Positions 24,877 through 32,042 of a stretch of 32,042 bases of DNA are shown in pieces. Below the pieces are notes generated by a model that was given only the letters and a program-made list of their open reading frames with translations, had not been told where the DNA came from and did not search any database. The stretch covers positions 1-32,042 of the forward strand of contig LADV01000179.1 in NCBI GenBank assembly GCA_000961805.1, written 5' to 3'. The translations under genes and the position numbers were made by a program. Source of the DNA: Peptococcaceae bacterium BRH_c23. Lineage in GTDB: Bacteria; Bacillota_B; Desulfitobacteriia; Desulfitobacteriales; Desulfitobacteriaceae. How positions within the stretch are numbered: position 1 is the first letter of the stretch; each line of letters begins with the position of its first letter.

Positions 24877-24905
24877 TCATATTTGCCCAAAAGAGCCAAT
24901 ATACT
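24877..24905 (+). promoter_or_regulatory. Candidate sigma-E (sporulation) promoter for spoIVA
   Basis: TCATATT (24877-24883) fits the sigma-E -35 consensus KMATATT. Fourteen bases later, AATATACT (24898-24905) matches six of eight positions of CATACAHT. spoIVA is a sigma-E gene in Bacillus, which supports the call. The leader to 25028 also holds a GGAAGGG/CCCTTCC hairpin (24961-24967 with 24983-24989). Confidence 0.5.
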
Positions 24906-25028
24906 TATACTGCTTAATGTGCTAGTCCGGTTATTGGGAATCCACGGGTTACAGGGAGGTGGAAGGGGAGATAAGGTGGAGGCCCTTCCCCAAATTTTGG
25001 GACAGCACTCAAAAGGGAGGGAAATTAA

Positions 25029-26513
25029 ATGGAAAAAGTAGACATTTTCAGGGATATCGCTGAACGCACAGGGGGCGATATCTACCTCGGTGTCGTCGGG
25101 CCAGTCCGTACAGGAAAGTCCACCTTTATCAAACGGTTCATGGACCTCCTCGTCCTGCCCAACATCCTAGATGCATTTGAACGGGAACGGGCCAAAGATG
25201 AGCTTCCGCAAAGTGGGACAGGGAGAACGATCACGACGACTGAGCCTAAGTTTATCCCATCAGAATCCGTAGAAATCGTCGTCAAAGACTCAATTCACAT
25301 GAATGTTCGTTTGGTCGACTGTGTAGGCTACAGTGTCGAGGGTGCTTTAGGGTACGAGGCTGAAGACGGTGAAGAACCACGAATGATGAAAACATCCTGG
25401 AGTGACGAGCCTATGTCATTTCAAGATGCAGCAGAAATGGGCACCCGTAAAGTGATTACTGACCATGCCACGATTGGCATTGTAGTCACAACCGATGGAT
25501 CTATTACGGATATTCCTCGGGATGCTTATCTCGATGCTGAAGAGCGGGTAATTACCGAACTCCGGCAACTGGGGAAACCATTTGTGGTGGTATTGAATAC
25601 GACCCGTCCTTATGCTGATAACACACAGGAGTTGAGCCGTTCTCTCGAGGAGAGGTATGGAATACCCGTTATTGCTATGAATTGTCTGGAAATGACTCAG
25701 GAAGATATTACACAGATTCTCGAAGAAGTATTATATGAGTTCCCCGTAGCTGAGGTTAATATTGATCTTCCAAAATGGGTTGAGGAACTGGATCCTAGTC
25801 ATCCAGTTCGGGCAGCTTTTGAAGAAACGATTCGCAAGGCCATTGACGGCGTTCGGCGCTTGAGAGATATCGATCAGGCCTTAGATGCTTTACTGGAATG
25901 CCAATATGCCCAAGATGTCATTCTTAAAGAGATGAACTTAGGCAGCGGAATCGCTAATGTAGAAATCACCGCCATCGATGGACTCTTTAAAACAGTCCTC
26001 CAAGATTTTACGGGGATTGAAATTGAAGGAGATCATTCCTTGCTTCGTTTAGTCTTAGATTATAGCAAAGGCAAGAAAGAATGGGATAAACTGTCCGCGG
26101 CCATTGAAGAAGTTCGTCTCAACGGCTATGGCGTGGTCACTCCTCAACTGGAAGAAATGTTCCTAGAGGAACCAGAACTTGTCAAGCAAGGGGGACATTA
26201 TGGAATTAAGCTCAAGGCTAGCGCTCCATCCTTGCACATTATTAGAGCGGATGTAACGACAGAAATTACGCCTTTGATTGGAACAGAGCGGCAAGCCGAA
26301 GAACTGGTCAAGTATATGTTGGATGAGTTTGAAAGCGACCCGAAGAAGGTCTGGGAATCGAATATCTTTGGCAAATCATTGCATGATTTGGTTCGTGAAG
26401 GTATCCAAAATAAGCTATATAAAATGCCGGAAAATGCTCAACATAAACTGCAAGATACCCTGCAACGGATTGTCAACGATGGCAGTGGAGGACTTATTTG
26501 CATAATTATCTAG
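25029..26513 (+). CDS. spoIVA: Stage IV sporulation protein A (spore coat ATPase)
   Basis: A 494-residue ATPase that polymerises on the forespore surface to form the base of the spore coat. The P-loop is GPVRTGKST (24-32), with the Walker B-like stretch VRLVDCVGY and the conserved linker MGTRKVITDHATIGIVVTTDG. The C-terminal membrane-attachment region ends in SGGLICIII, matching the family's hydrophobic tip. Length equals that of Bacillus SpoIVA (about 490). ATG 25029 with AAAGGGAGGG upstream. It is the clearest evidence that the host forms endospores. It has a candidate sigma-E promoter and its own terminator, so it is transcribed alone. Confidence 0.97.
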   Translation: MEKVDIFRDIAERTGGDIYLGVVGPVRTGKSTFIKRFMDLLVLPNILDAFERERAKDELPQSGTGRTITTTEPKFIPSESVEIVVKDSIHMNVRLVDCVGYSVEGALGYEAEDGEEPRMMKTSWSDEPMSFQDAAEMGTRKVITDHATIGIVVTTDGSITDIPRDAYLDAEERVITELRQLGKPFVVVLNTTRPYADNTQELSRSLEERYGIPVIAMNCLEMTQEDITQILEEVLYEFPVAEVNIDLPKWVEELDPSHPVRAAFEETIRKAIDGVRRLRDIDQALDALLECQYAQDVILKEMNLGSGIANVEITAIDGLFKTVLQDFTGIEIEGDHSLLRLVLDYSKGKKEWDKLSAAIEEVRLNGYGVVTPQLEEMFLEEPELVKQGGHYGIKLKASAPSLHIIRADVTTEITPLIGTERQAEELVKYMLDEFESDPKKVWESNIFGKSLHDLVREGIQNKLYKMPENAQHKLQDTLQRIVNDGSGGLICIII

Positions 26514-26540
26514 CAAAGAATCGAGAGTAGATTTAAGAGG

Positions 26541-26581
26541 ACGCTGGAACGCCGCGCAGTGCGGTATTCAGCGTTCTTTTT
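26541..26581 (+). terminator. Intrinsic terminator after spoIVA
   Basis: The outer stem ACGCTG/CAGCGT (26541-26546 with 26569-26574) and inner stem CCGC/GCGG form an interrupted GC-rich hairpin followed by TCTTTTT. It is 28 bases after the spoIVA stop. Confidence 0.8.
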
Positions 26582-26605
26582 AATGTTTTGGAATCCTAAA
26601 ATATT

Positions 26606-26824
26606 TGCACGGGTGCATAAATTGTGTTGTAATTTTCTGATAAATAATATATTCTAAGAGCAGGGGTAAATCAATATGCGCATTTGCAAAGTGATTAAAT
26701 TTTAAAAACCTAGTGTAATAGCGGTTTTTAAGGAGTTTTATTGCATATTTTAGAAGTGATAAACACCTAATAAGCTTAATATTAATATGTATGTGTGAAG
26801 ATGCAATAATATGCATTTGTGCAT
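26606..26824. promoter_or_regulatory. Cluster of TGCA palindromes upstream of the biotin-carrier operon
   Basis: This gene-free, AT-rich gap (26514-26881) has seven TGCA words in about 220 bases. Inverted pairs are TGCAC-GG-GTGCA (26606-26617), ATGCA-N6-TGCAT (26801-26816) and ATGCA-TTTG-TGCAT (26811-26824). A separate hairpin TTAAAAACC/GGTTTTTAA lies at 26702-26731. TGCA-type dyads are typical enhancer sites of sigma-54 activators, so these may be binding sites for the regulator encoded at the window end. I found no promoter with correct -24/-12 spacing. Confidence 0.35.
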
Positions 26825-26881
26825 AATCTAAGATCTTTGCTGGGGCATATGGAAAAACCCATTGAGAGGAGGTGAAAACAT

Positions 26882-27094
26882 ATGGCAAACTTACTTTCAC
26901 CAATATCAGGAAATGTTTGGAAAATCCACGTAGCTGTTGGCGATGTGGTGGAAATCGACGATGAGTTAGTAATTCTTGAAGCCTTGAAAATGGAGACCCC
27001 TATCTACGCTTCTGATGCTGGCACAGTAACTGAGCTCAAAGTCAAAGAAGGGGAAAGTGTGAGCGAAGACCAGGTATTAATTGTAATTGAGTAA
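26882..27094 (+). CDS. Free-standing biotin carrier protein (biotinyl domain)
   Basis: A 70-residue biotinyl domain and nothing else. The modified lysine lies in EALKMETP (Lys36), where the usual motif is AMKM; the lipoyl/biotinyl hairpin fold is evident from the LSPISGNVWKIHVAVGD and AGTVTELKVKEGESV segments. It would carry CO2 for the carboxyltransferase encoded next. It lacks the Ala/Pro-rich linker of GcdC-type gamma subunits and the N-terminal region of AccB. ATG 26882 with GAGAGGAGG upstream. It heads a four-gene run with the carboxyltransferase, crotonase-like and acyl-CoA dehydrogenase genes. Confidence 0.9.
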   Translation: MANLLSPISGNVWKIHVAVGDVVEIDDELVILEALKMETPIYASDAGTVTELKVKEGESVSEDQVLIVIE

Positions 27095-27116
27095 ATTGTC
27101 CATATATCTAGTCGAG

Positions 27117-27158
27117 ATATCTTTGCCCCTGCTCTGTTAATTTGAGGGGCAAAGATAT
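27117..27158 (+). terminator. 14-bp hairpin between biotin carrier and carboxyltransferase genes
   Basis: ATATCTTTGCCCCT (27117-27130) pairs perfectly with 27145-27158 around a 14-base loop, 22 bases after the biotin-carrier stop. No U-run follows. It may be a partial terminator or processing site that sets the ratio of the small carrier to downstream enzymes. Confidence 0.5.
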
Positions 27159-27288
27159 ACCTGATTATGTCATCAAGTAAAGCAACTTCCTAACCAAGAA
27201 GAATTCCCCCTAAGTTATAGATCGGTTTTTGGTTTGGTATTTCATAGACCATTAATCAAAGAAGATGAGAAGGGAGATCGTAATATCT

Positions 27289-29046
27289 ATGCATAGAAAG
27301 CAAACTGCCTTGCGACCCTACTTCGAAAAGATGTCCGATATTGGGAAACCTTTAAGTGCAGGAGAAATAAAACGAACTGAAGACAACGTGAAATTTATTC
27401 AAGAACAAGAGGAAATAATTTCCAAGGCCATCGAAACAGTAAAAAATGCGGGCACTCCTGCTGAGAAAATTCGAAAAAGAGGTCAGATGACGGTTTGGGA
27501 TAGGCTCGATTATCTGGTTGATGCCGGAACTTGGTGTCCTTTACATACACTTTATAATCCAAATGACAATGAAGAAGGATGCACTGGTGTTGTAGACGGA
27601 CTAGGTAAAATAGATGGAAAATGGGCAGTGATTATTGCTTTTGATAATAAGGTCATGGCAGGAGCTTGGATTTCTGGCCAATCTGAGAATATCTTAAGGG
27701 TCACTGACTTAGCCAAAAGGCTGAATGTTCCTTTAGTTTGGCTTACTAATTGTAGTGGGGTTAAATTAATGGAGCAAGAAAACGTCTACGCCGATCGACG
27801 CGGCAGCGGTACGACGTTTTTCAGGCATGCTGAGCTGAATCGGCTTGGAATTCCGATCTTAAATGGTATTTATGGCACAAACCCGGCTGGCGGTGGCTAT
27901 CAAGGAATCAGTCCTACGATTCTTATAGCCCATCAGGATGCCAATATTGCTGTGGGAGGAGCCGGGATTGTTGGAGGGATGAATCCAAAGGGTTATTTCG
28001 ACTTGGAAGCAGCCCAAGACTTAATCAATGCCACTAAAGGATTTAAGGAAAAGGCACCGGGTCGGGTAGAGACTCATTTTGATCAAACCGCCTATTTTAG
28101 AGAAGTTTATGATACTGAAATTGGCGTCTTAGATGGGATTAAAGAGTATATGAGTGGTATGCCAGCCTTTGATCCCAAAGTTTTTCGCGTGGCTGAGCCG
28201 GCTGAACCCAAGTTTCCTCTCCTAGATCTGAATAGAATTATTGCTGCCAACCAAAAAAGACCCTATGATGCTACTCAAGTATTAGCCCGTCTTACGGATA
28301 ATAGCGAATTCATGGAGTATAGGCCTGATTATGGACCGGAGGTCTTTACTGGGGTAGCTAAAATTGACGGTTTCCCGGTCGGAGTAATCGGCAACAGACA
28401 AGGAATAATACCTAAATATCCAGAGTACGCAGAAGGAGCCTATGTTGGCGTAGGCGGTAAACACTATCGTCAGGGACTTATCAAACAATGCGAATTCGTG
28501 ACCATGTGTGGTCGGGATAATTTGCCCATCATCTGGCTGCAAGATACAACAGGCATCGATGTAGGAGATATTGCGGAAGAGGCTGAATTGCTCGCCATTG
28601 GTCAGAGCTTGATTTACTCCATCGAAAAAACGGATGTCGCTATGATGTGCATCGTCTTAAGAAAAGGAACTGCTGCAGCTCATTATATTATGGGAGGTCC
28701 CCAAGCTAATGAAAATAATGCCTTTACCCTGGGAACTCCATTAACAGAAATTTATGTGATGCACGGGGAAACCGCTGCTGCCGCTTCCTATGCGCGAAGG
28801 CTGGTCAAAGAACAAGACGCTGGTAACGATTTAGGACCAACCATTGACAAGATGAACCAAATGATTAAAGACTACGAAGCGAAATCAAGACCGGTGTACT
28901 GTGCTCAACGAGGGTTTGTGGATGAGATTGTTTCCCTCCCAGACTTAAGAAAATATTGTGTGGCTTTTGCAGGCGCAAATTATCAAAATCCTAAGTCTAT
29001 CACACCAATTCATCAAATGATCCTACCTAGGTCGATCAAGGGATAA
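27289..29046 (+). CDS. gcdA: GcdA-type biotin-dependent carboxyltransferase (glutaconyl-CoA decarboxylase alpha-like)
   Basis: A carboxyltransferase of about 585 residues with two crotonase-fold halves, moving CO2 between an acyl-CoA and biotin. From memory, it follows Acidaminococcus GcdA along its whole length rather than the shorter (about 515) MmdA/PccB proteins: the RRGxGTxFFRxAELN segment, YGTNPAGGGY, GGAGIVGGMNPKG, WLQDTTGIDVGD, RKGTAAAHYIMGGPQ and the ending HQMILPR. It therefore probably acts on glutaconyl-CoA. The start is uncertain: ATG 27265 has almost no ribosome site, while ATG 27289 follows AAGGGAG by about 12 bases and is preferred. The biotin carrier is upstream; the membrane subunit GcdB of the sodium-pumping enzyme is not in the window. 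An acyl-CoA carboxylase role remains possible. Confidence 0.82.
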   Translation: MHRKQTALRPYFEKMSDIGKPLSAGEIKRTEDNVKFIQEQEEIISKAIETVKNAGTPAEKIRKRGQMTVWDRLDYLVDAGTWCPLHTLYNPNDNEEGCTGVVDGLGKIDGKWAVIIAFDNKVMAGAWISGQSENILRVTDLAKRLNVPLVWLTNCSGVKLMEQENVYADRRGSGTTFFRHAELNRLGIPILNGIYGTNPAGGGYQGISPTILIAHQDANIAVGGAGIVGGMNPKGYFDLEAAQDLINATKGFKEKAPGRVETHFDQTAYFREVYDTEIGVLDGIKEYMSGMPAFDPKVFRVAEPAEPKFPLLDLNRIIAANQKRPYDATQVLARLTDNSEFMEYRPDYGPEVFTGVAKIDGFPVGVIGNRQGIIPKYPEYAEGAYVGVGGKHYRQGLIKQCEFVTMCGRDNLPIIWLQDTTGIDVGDIAEEAELLAIGQSLIYSIEKTDVAMMCIVLRKGTAAAHYIMGGPQANENNAFTLGTPLTEIYVMHGETAAAASYARRLVKEQDAGNDLGPTIDKMNQMIKDYEAKSRPVYCAQRGFVDEIVSLPDLRKYCVAFAGANYQNPKSITPIHQMILPRSIKG

Positions 29047-29155
29047 GCAAGATTCTTACTCTTTGGGGTAATTACCTATCCTAATGGGATAGTTTCCTGT
29101 TTAAGTCTACATTTCCAGGGAAATCAAGAAACGAAATTGTAAGGAGATGTGAATA

Positions 29156-30028
29156 ATGGGAAGGGAATGCTTAAAGTTTCGGATAACCCCTCAAGAGAAT
29201 AAGGATAATCATTTGCTTTATCAGAAAGACGGTTTTTTAGCCAGGATTATCCTGAACAGACCGGAGAAGAATAATGCCTTTTCTTTACCGATGATTCGGA
29301 AATGGGCAGAGGCACTTCAAGACGCACAAGAGGATCAAAACATAAGGGTTATCGTGGTGACTGCCATGGGTAAGGCCTTTTCCGCCGGCGGGGATATCGA
29401 TGCCATGCTTAATGGAAAAGGATTTGTCGGATGTGATGATCAAGGTGAGTCATGGGGCGATAAGGCCATCGACCGTAAACGGGCTTTGACAAGCCTCATC
29501 CATAAAATTGCATTGACACTGGACATAATGGATAAACCAGTTATTTGCGGTATTAACGGAATGGCCATAGGCGCAGGCCTTGATATGGCTTTAATGTGCG
29601 ATATCAGGGTAGTTGCAGATGATGCGCAGCTTTCTGCCAGTTACGTGAAGGCAGGCCTTGTACCCGGAGACGGTGGTGCTTTTTATTTGCCGCGATTAGT
29701 AGGAGTTGCCAAGGCTTTAGAAATCTTATGGACTGGGGATTTTATCTCAGCCTACGAAGCAGAAAAAATGGGTATGGTCAACAAAGTTGTCCCCGCGTTG
29801 GAGCTAGAACAAGCTACCTTAGAGCTGGCTAGAAAAATAGCGGATTCCCCTCCAGTATGCGTGCAAATGATTAAGCGGGCTGTTTATTCAGCTCAACGCA
29901 CGAACGATTTGCGGACAGCGTTAGATTTAATTTCTTCCCAAATGGCTATTGTTTCTGAAATGTCTGACCACAGGGAAGGGTTGGCAGCCCTTAAAGAAAA
30001 ACGTAAACCAATTTTTACTGGTCATTAA
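29156..30028 (+). CDS. Crotonase-superfamily protein (enoyl-CoA hydratase/isomerase family)
   Basis: A 290-residue crotonase-fold protein. CoA and oxyanion-hole segments are clear (AFSAGGDIDAM; NGMAIGAGLDMALMCDIR; GLVPGDGGAFYLPRLVG). The two glutamates of classical enoyl-CoA hydratase are not conserved: the first position is Asp143 (GAGLD) and the second falls on Tyr163 (SASYVKAG). This resembles isomerase or hydrolase branches of the superfamily, so simple crotonyl-CoA hydration should not be assumed. About 20 extra residues precede the domain. ATG 29156 with AAGGAG upstream. It sits between the GcdA-like carboxyltransferase and the acyl-CoA dehydrogenase, which implies action on an intermediate of the same pathway. 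Confidence 0.85.
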   Translation: MGRECLKFRITPQENKDNHLLYQKDGFLARIILNRPEKNNAFSLPMIRKWAEALQDAQEDQNIRVIVVTAMGKAFSAGGDIDAMLNGKGFVGCDDQGESWGDKAIDRKRALTSLIHKIALTLDIMDKPVICGINGMAIGAGLDMALMCDIRVVADDAQLSASYVKAGLVPGDGGAFYLPRLVGVAKALEILWTGDFISAYEAEKMGMVNKVVPALELEQATLELARKIADSPPVCVQMIKRAVYSAQRTNDLRTALDLISSQMAIVSEMSDHREGLAALKEKRKPIFTGH

Positions 30029-30050
30029 TTACAGGAGGGAGAGGGGAAAA

Positions 30051-31208
30051 ATGGATTTTGGATTAACCGAAGAGCAAAGAATGATTCAAGAGATGGCTCG
30101 TGATTTTGCAGAAAAGGAAATTGCTCCGTATGTTGAGGAAGACGAAGATAATCATTACTATCGCCGAGAGATCCTTACTAAAATGGGTGATTTAGGCCTG
30201 CTAGGTTGGAGCATCCCTGAAGAGTATGGCGGAAATGGCATGGGCTGGATGGAAGCTGTCGTGGCTTTATATGAAATTGCTAAGGTTCATACGTCTTGGA
30301 GGCTAAGTATTAGCGGCAACGTCTGGGGTCCGGCGATGACGATAAATGAATGGGGTACCGAGGAACAAAAGCAAAAGTATATACCCCGTCTGGTCAGTGG
30401 CCAAGCTGTAGGGAGCTTTGCGATAACTGAGGCCAACACGGGTTCTGATGTGGCTAGTATGAAAACTTCTGCCGTAGATAAGGGTGACCACTGGTTGGTG
30501 AATGGCTCCAAAATGTGGATATCAGGCGGACACACTTGCGATATTGGACTTCTCTATGCGGTCACAGAAAAAGGAGCAGGAACGAAGGGTTTATCCTGTT
30601 TTATCGTGGACTATAATAATACCCCGGGTATTACAAGAATTCCCATTCTCAAAAAGGTGGGCATGTGGCCTGCTCCGACTTCAGAACTGGTGTTTGAAAA
30701 CGCTGTGATTCCAAAGGAAAACCTTTTAGGTCCTCTTAATAAGGGTTTCTTGATTTGTATGTGGATGTTAAATAACACACGTATGGGTTGTGCCACTGGT
30801 TCGGCAGCGCTTTCTGCGGCCTGTCTAGAGGGGGCAGTTCAATATGCCAATGAGCGTACCCAGTTTGGCAAACAGATTGGAAAATATCAAATGATCCAGC
30901 AACAGCTTGCTGAAATGAAACTAGAAGACGAAGCTGCTAAATACCTGGTTTATCGAGCTGCCTGGCTCAAGGAAAACAAATTGCCAAACCAACAAGCGAC
31001 TTCGATGGCTAAACTATTCGGCTGTAATGCAGCAGTTCATGGTGCAAACATGGCCATGAAAATCTACGGCTCATATGGTTATTCAACCGAATATCCTTGT
31101 GGTCGATGGCTCCGCGATGCCAAGCAGTTTGAAACCCTCGAAGGAACGTCCAACATTCATATGCAGATTATTGCCAACATCGAGCTTGGTTACCAGCCAA
31201 ATAGGTAG
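30051..31208 (+). CDS. Acyl-CoA dehydrogenase, glutaryl-CoA-dehydrogenase-like
   Basis: A 385-residue FAD enzyme of the acyl-CoA dehydrogenase family. FAD/substrate motifs are FAITEANTGSDVASM and WLVNGSKMWIS, and the catalytic base is probably Glu364 (TLEGTSN). Arg84 (SWRLSIS) sits where glutaryl-CoA dehydrogenases, but not butyryl-CoA types, carry the arginine that binds the distal carboxylate; STEYPCGRWLRDA and the ending LGYQPNR also resemble the non-decarboxylating enzyme of Desulfococcus as I remember it. The expected reaction is glutaryl-CoA to glutaconyl-CoA, the substrate of the GcdA-like protein two genes upstream. The frame begins at ATG 29949 inside the previous gene; GGAGGGAGAGGGG before ATG 30051 fixes the start. 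A weak 7-bp hairpin spans the stop codon. Confidence 0.85.
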   Translation: MDFGLTEEQRMIQEMARDFAEKEIAPYVEEDEDNHYYRREILTKMGDLGLLGWSIPEEYGGNGMGWMEAVVALYEIAKVHTSWRLSISGNVWGPAMTINEWGTEEQKQKYIPRLVSGQAVGSFAITEANTGSDVASMKTSAVDKGDHWLVNGSKMWISGGHTCDIGLLYAVTEKGAGTKGLSCFIVDYNNTPGITRIPILKKVGMWPAPTSELVFENAVIPKENLLGPLNKGFLICMWMLNNTRMGCATGSAALSAACLEGAVQYANERTQFGKQIGKYQMIQQQLAEMKLEDEAAKYLVYRAAWLKENKLPNQQATSMAKLFGCNAAVHGANMAMKIYGSYGYSTEYPCGRWLRDAKQFETLEGTSNIHMQIIANIELGYQPNR

Positions 31209-31226
31209 TTTACTAATTTAACTACC
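31204..31226 (+). terminator. Weak hairpin overlapping the acyl-CoA dehydrogenase stop
   Basis: GGTAGTT (31204-31210) pairs with AACTACC (31220-31226) around nine bases; only CTTT follows. Termination would be partial at best. Confidence 0.35.
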
Positions 31227-31293
31227 CTTTAAAAAATAAACATAAATTTTAGTATTATTATTCCTAATTTCCGATGATGAGGGGGGAACGAGT

Positions 31294-32042
31294 TTGTTGC
31301 GTGTCGGTCAAGTGATGTCACGACTTTCCGTATGTCTTTACAGTTACCACACTATAGGGGATGCACTTACTTTAATAAAGGAGAGAAAAGTGACGGGCTT
31401 GCCTTTACTCAACGATCAAGGTCGTCTGATGGGTATGGTTACCAAAGAGCAGATTTTCGAGAAGGGCCTAGAAAACTTCAATGCGGAGAATAAGGCTGTC
31501 GACTATTTGACGACTCGTTTCCTTCCTTTAAAGGAAGACGCGTTATTAGAAGATGTTAGGGAATTACCTTTTGATATTTACCCAGTCTTGAATAACCAAG
31601 AAGAAATTACTGGAGTGGTGACCAGATATTCTTTGATGAATGCTTATCTTCAACAGGTCCAATTACGCAGTCAAGAACTTGAAGCGGTCTTTGACTCGGC
31701 CCATAATGGGATTTTAGCTATCAATAAACAGGGAATTATTACATCTCTCAACCCAGCAGCAGAAAGACCCACTATGTCAACTAAAGAAAAAGCGGTTGGA
31801 CGTTTTTTAAACGATATTATTATCCCAACAGGTCTCTTAGAGGTTGTACGCAGTGGAATACCGGAATTTGGGACTAAATTTAAAGTGGGTCGCAGACTGT
31901 ATATCTCTAATCGGACTCCGATTATTAAAGATGGGGAAGTAGTAGGGGCGGTAGGCGTTTTCCAAGATGTTTCTGAGCTAGAAAAGATTTTGCAAGAACT
32001 GAGAAGTGTAAAACAACTTAATGAGGAGCTCCAGACAATTAT
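31294..32042 (+). CDS. CBS-PAS sensory regulator, 3'-partial (probable sigma-54 activator)
   Basis: The frame stays open to the window end (249 codons). The start is TTG 31294, seven bases after GAGGGGGG; a second TTG follows directly. Two CBS repeats (about 1-58, with VGQVMSRLSVCLYSYHTIGD and VTGLPLLNDQGRLMGMVTK; and 65-118) suggest adenine-nucleotide or CoA-metabolite sensing. A PAS domain (about 125-230: FDSAHNGILAINKQGIIT to VGVFQDVSE) leads into a helical linker. In related anaerobes this N-terminal layout usually precedes a sigma-54-interacting AAA+ domain and Fis-type helix-turn-helix next to the acyl-CoA genes it controls, but that part is beyond the window, so a histidine kinase is not excluded. 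It follows the acyl-CoA dehydrogenase by 85 bases. Confidence 0.8.
   Translation, partial: MLRVGQVMSRLSVCLYSYHTIGDALTLIKERKVTGLPLLNDQGRLMGMVTKEQIFEKGLENFNAENKAVDYLTTRFLPLKEDALLEDVRELPFDIYPVLNNQEEITGVVTRYSLMNAYLQQVQLRSQELEAVFDSAHNGILAINKQGIITSLNPAAERPTMSTKEKAVGRFLNDIIIPTGLLEVVRSGIPEFGTKFKVGRRLYISNRTPIIKDGEVVGAVGVFQDVSELEKILQELRSVKQLNEELQTI

Noticed and set aside
26731..26746. Sigma-54 promoter AGGAG-TTTTA-TTGCAT
   Set aside because: GG and GC are nine bases apart instead of the strictly kept ten, so it is not called a promoter.
26580..26903. 107-codon minus-strand frame upstream of the biotin carrier
   Set aside because: It lies in an AT-rich gap, overlaps the biotin-carrier start, contains the TGCA dyads and shows no domain or convincing ribosome site.

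Overview
The window reads as chromosome of an endospore-forming, anaerobic, low-to-mid-GC Firmicute, most likely Desulfitobacteriaceae/Peptococcaceae (Desulfosporosinus- or Desulfitobacterium-like). The reasons are spoIVA, an IspH-ribosomal protein S1 fusion, the cmk-plsC-ispH/rpsA and der-plsY-gpsA-spoIVA order, ferredoxin-dependent 2-oxoacid oxidation, corrinoid methyl transfer from betaine-type substrates, and strong AGGAGG ribosome sites with frequent GTG/TTG starts. The genus is inferred, not proven. No rRNA, tRNA, CRISPR, phage or intact insertion sequence is visible.

Bases 1-4891: a glycine-betaine-type demethylation set. It holds a non-pyrrolysine MttB-family methyltransferase (5' end outside the window), a corrinoid protein, a methylcorrinoid:tetrahydrofolate methyltransferase, and, after a structured 400-base gap, a BCCT transporter. 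Together these would import a quaternary amine and feed one methyl group into the tetrahydrofolate pool. A long hairpin then separates an IclR regulator (5189-5956).

Bases 6227-10206: an amino-acid dehydrogenase of the Glu/Leu/Phe/Val family followed by a tightly coupled four-gene 2-oxoacid:ferredoxin oxidoreductase (ferredoxin, alpha, beta, gamma). This would oxidise an amino acid to a 2-oxoacid and then to an acyl-CoA plus reduced ferredoxin. A 20-bp terminator stem closes the operon.

Bases 10407-14869: single genes of general or unknown role: a carboxymuconolactone-decarboxylase-like protein, a hotdog thioesterase, a zinc-dependent phospholipase C-like protein, a 54-residue membrane microprotein on the minus strand, a HAD phosphatase, an 80-residue minus-strand unknown and a CPBP membrane protease.

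Bases 14885-26513: a conserved housekeeping and sporulation block: cmk, plsC, ispH-rpsA, a SEDS (FtsW/RodA/SpoVE) protein, a YphA-position membrane protein, a DUF512 radical-SAM-like protein, der, plsY, gpsA and spoIVA. Two unusual repeat structures sit inside it: GGGGACA/TGTCCCC elements before ispH and a two-armed heptamer array between plsY and gpsA.

Bases 26882-31208: a biotin carrier, a GcdA-type carboxyltransferase, a crotonase-superfamily protein and a glutaryl-CoA-dehydrogenase-like acyl-CoA dehydrogenase. This looks like a glutaryl-CoA to glutaconyl-CoA to crotonyl-CoA module, but no membrane decarboxylase subunit is present. The window ends inside a CBS-PAS regulator that probably controls this module.
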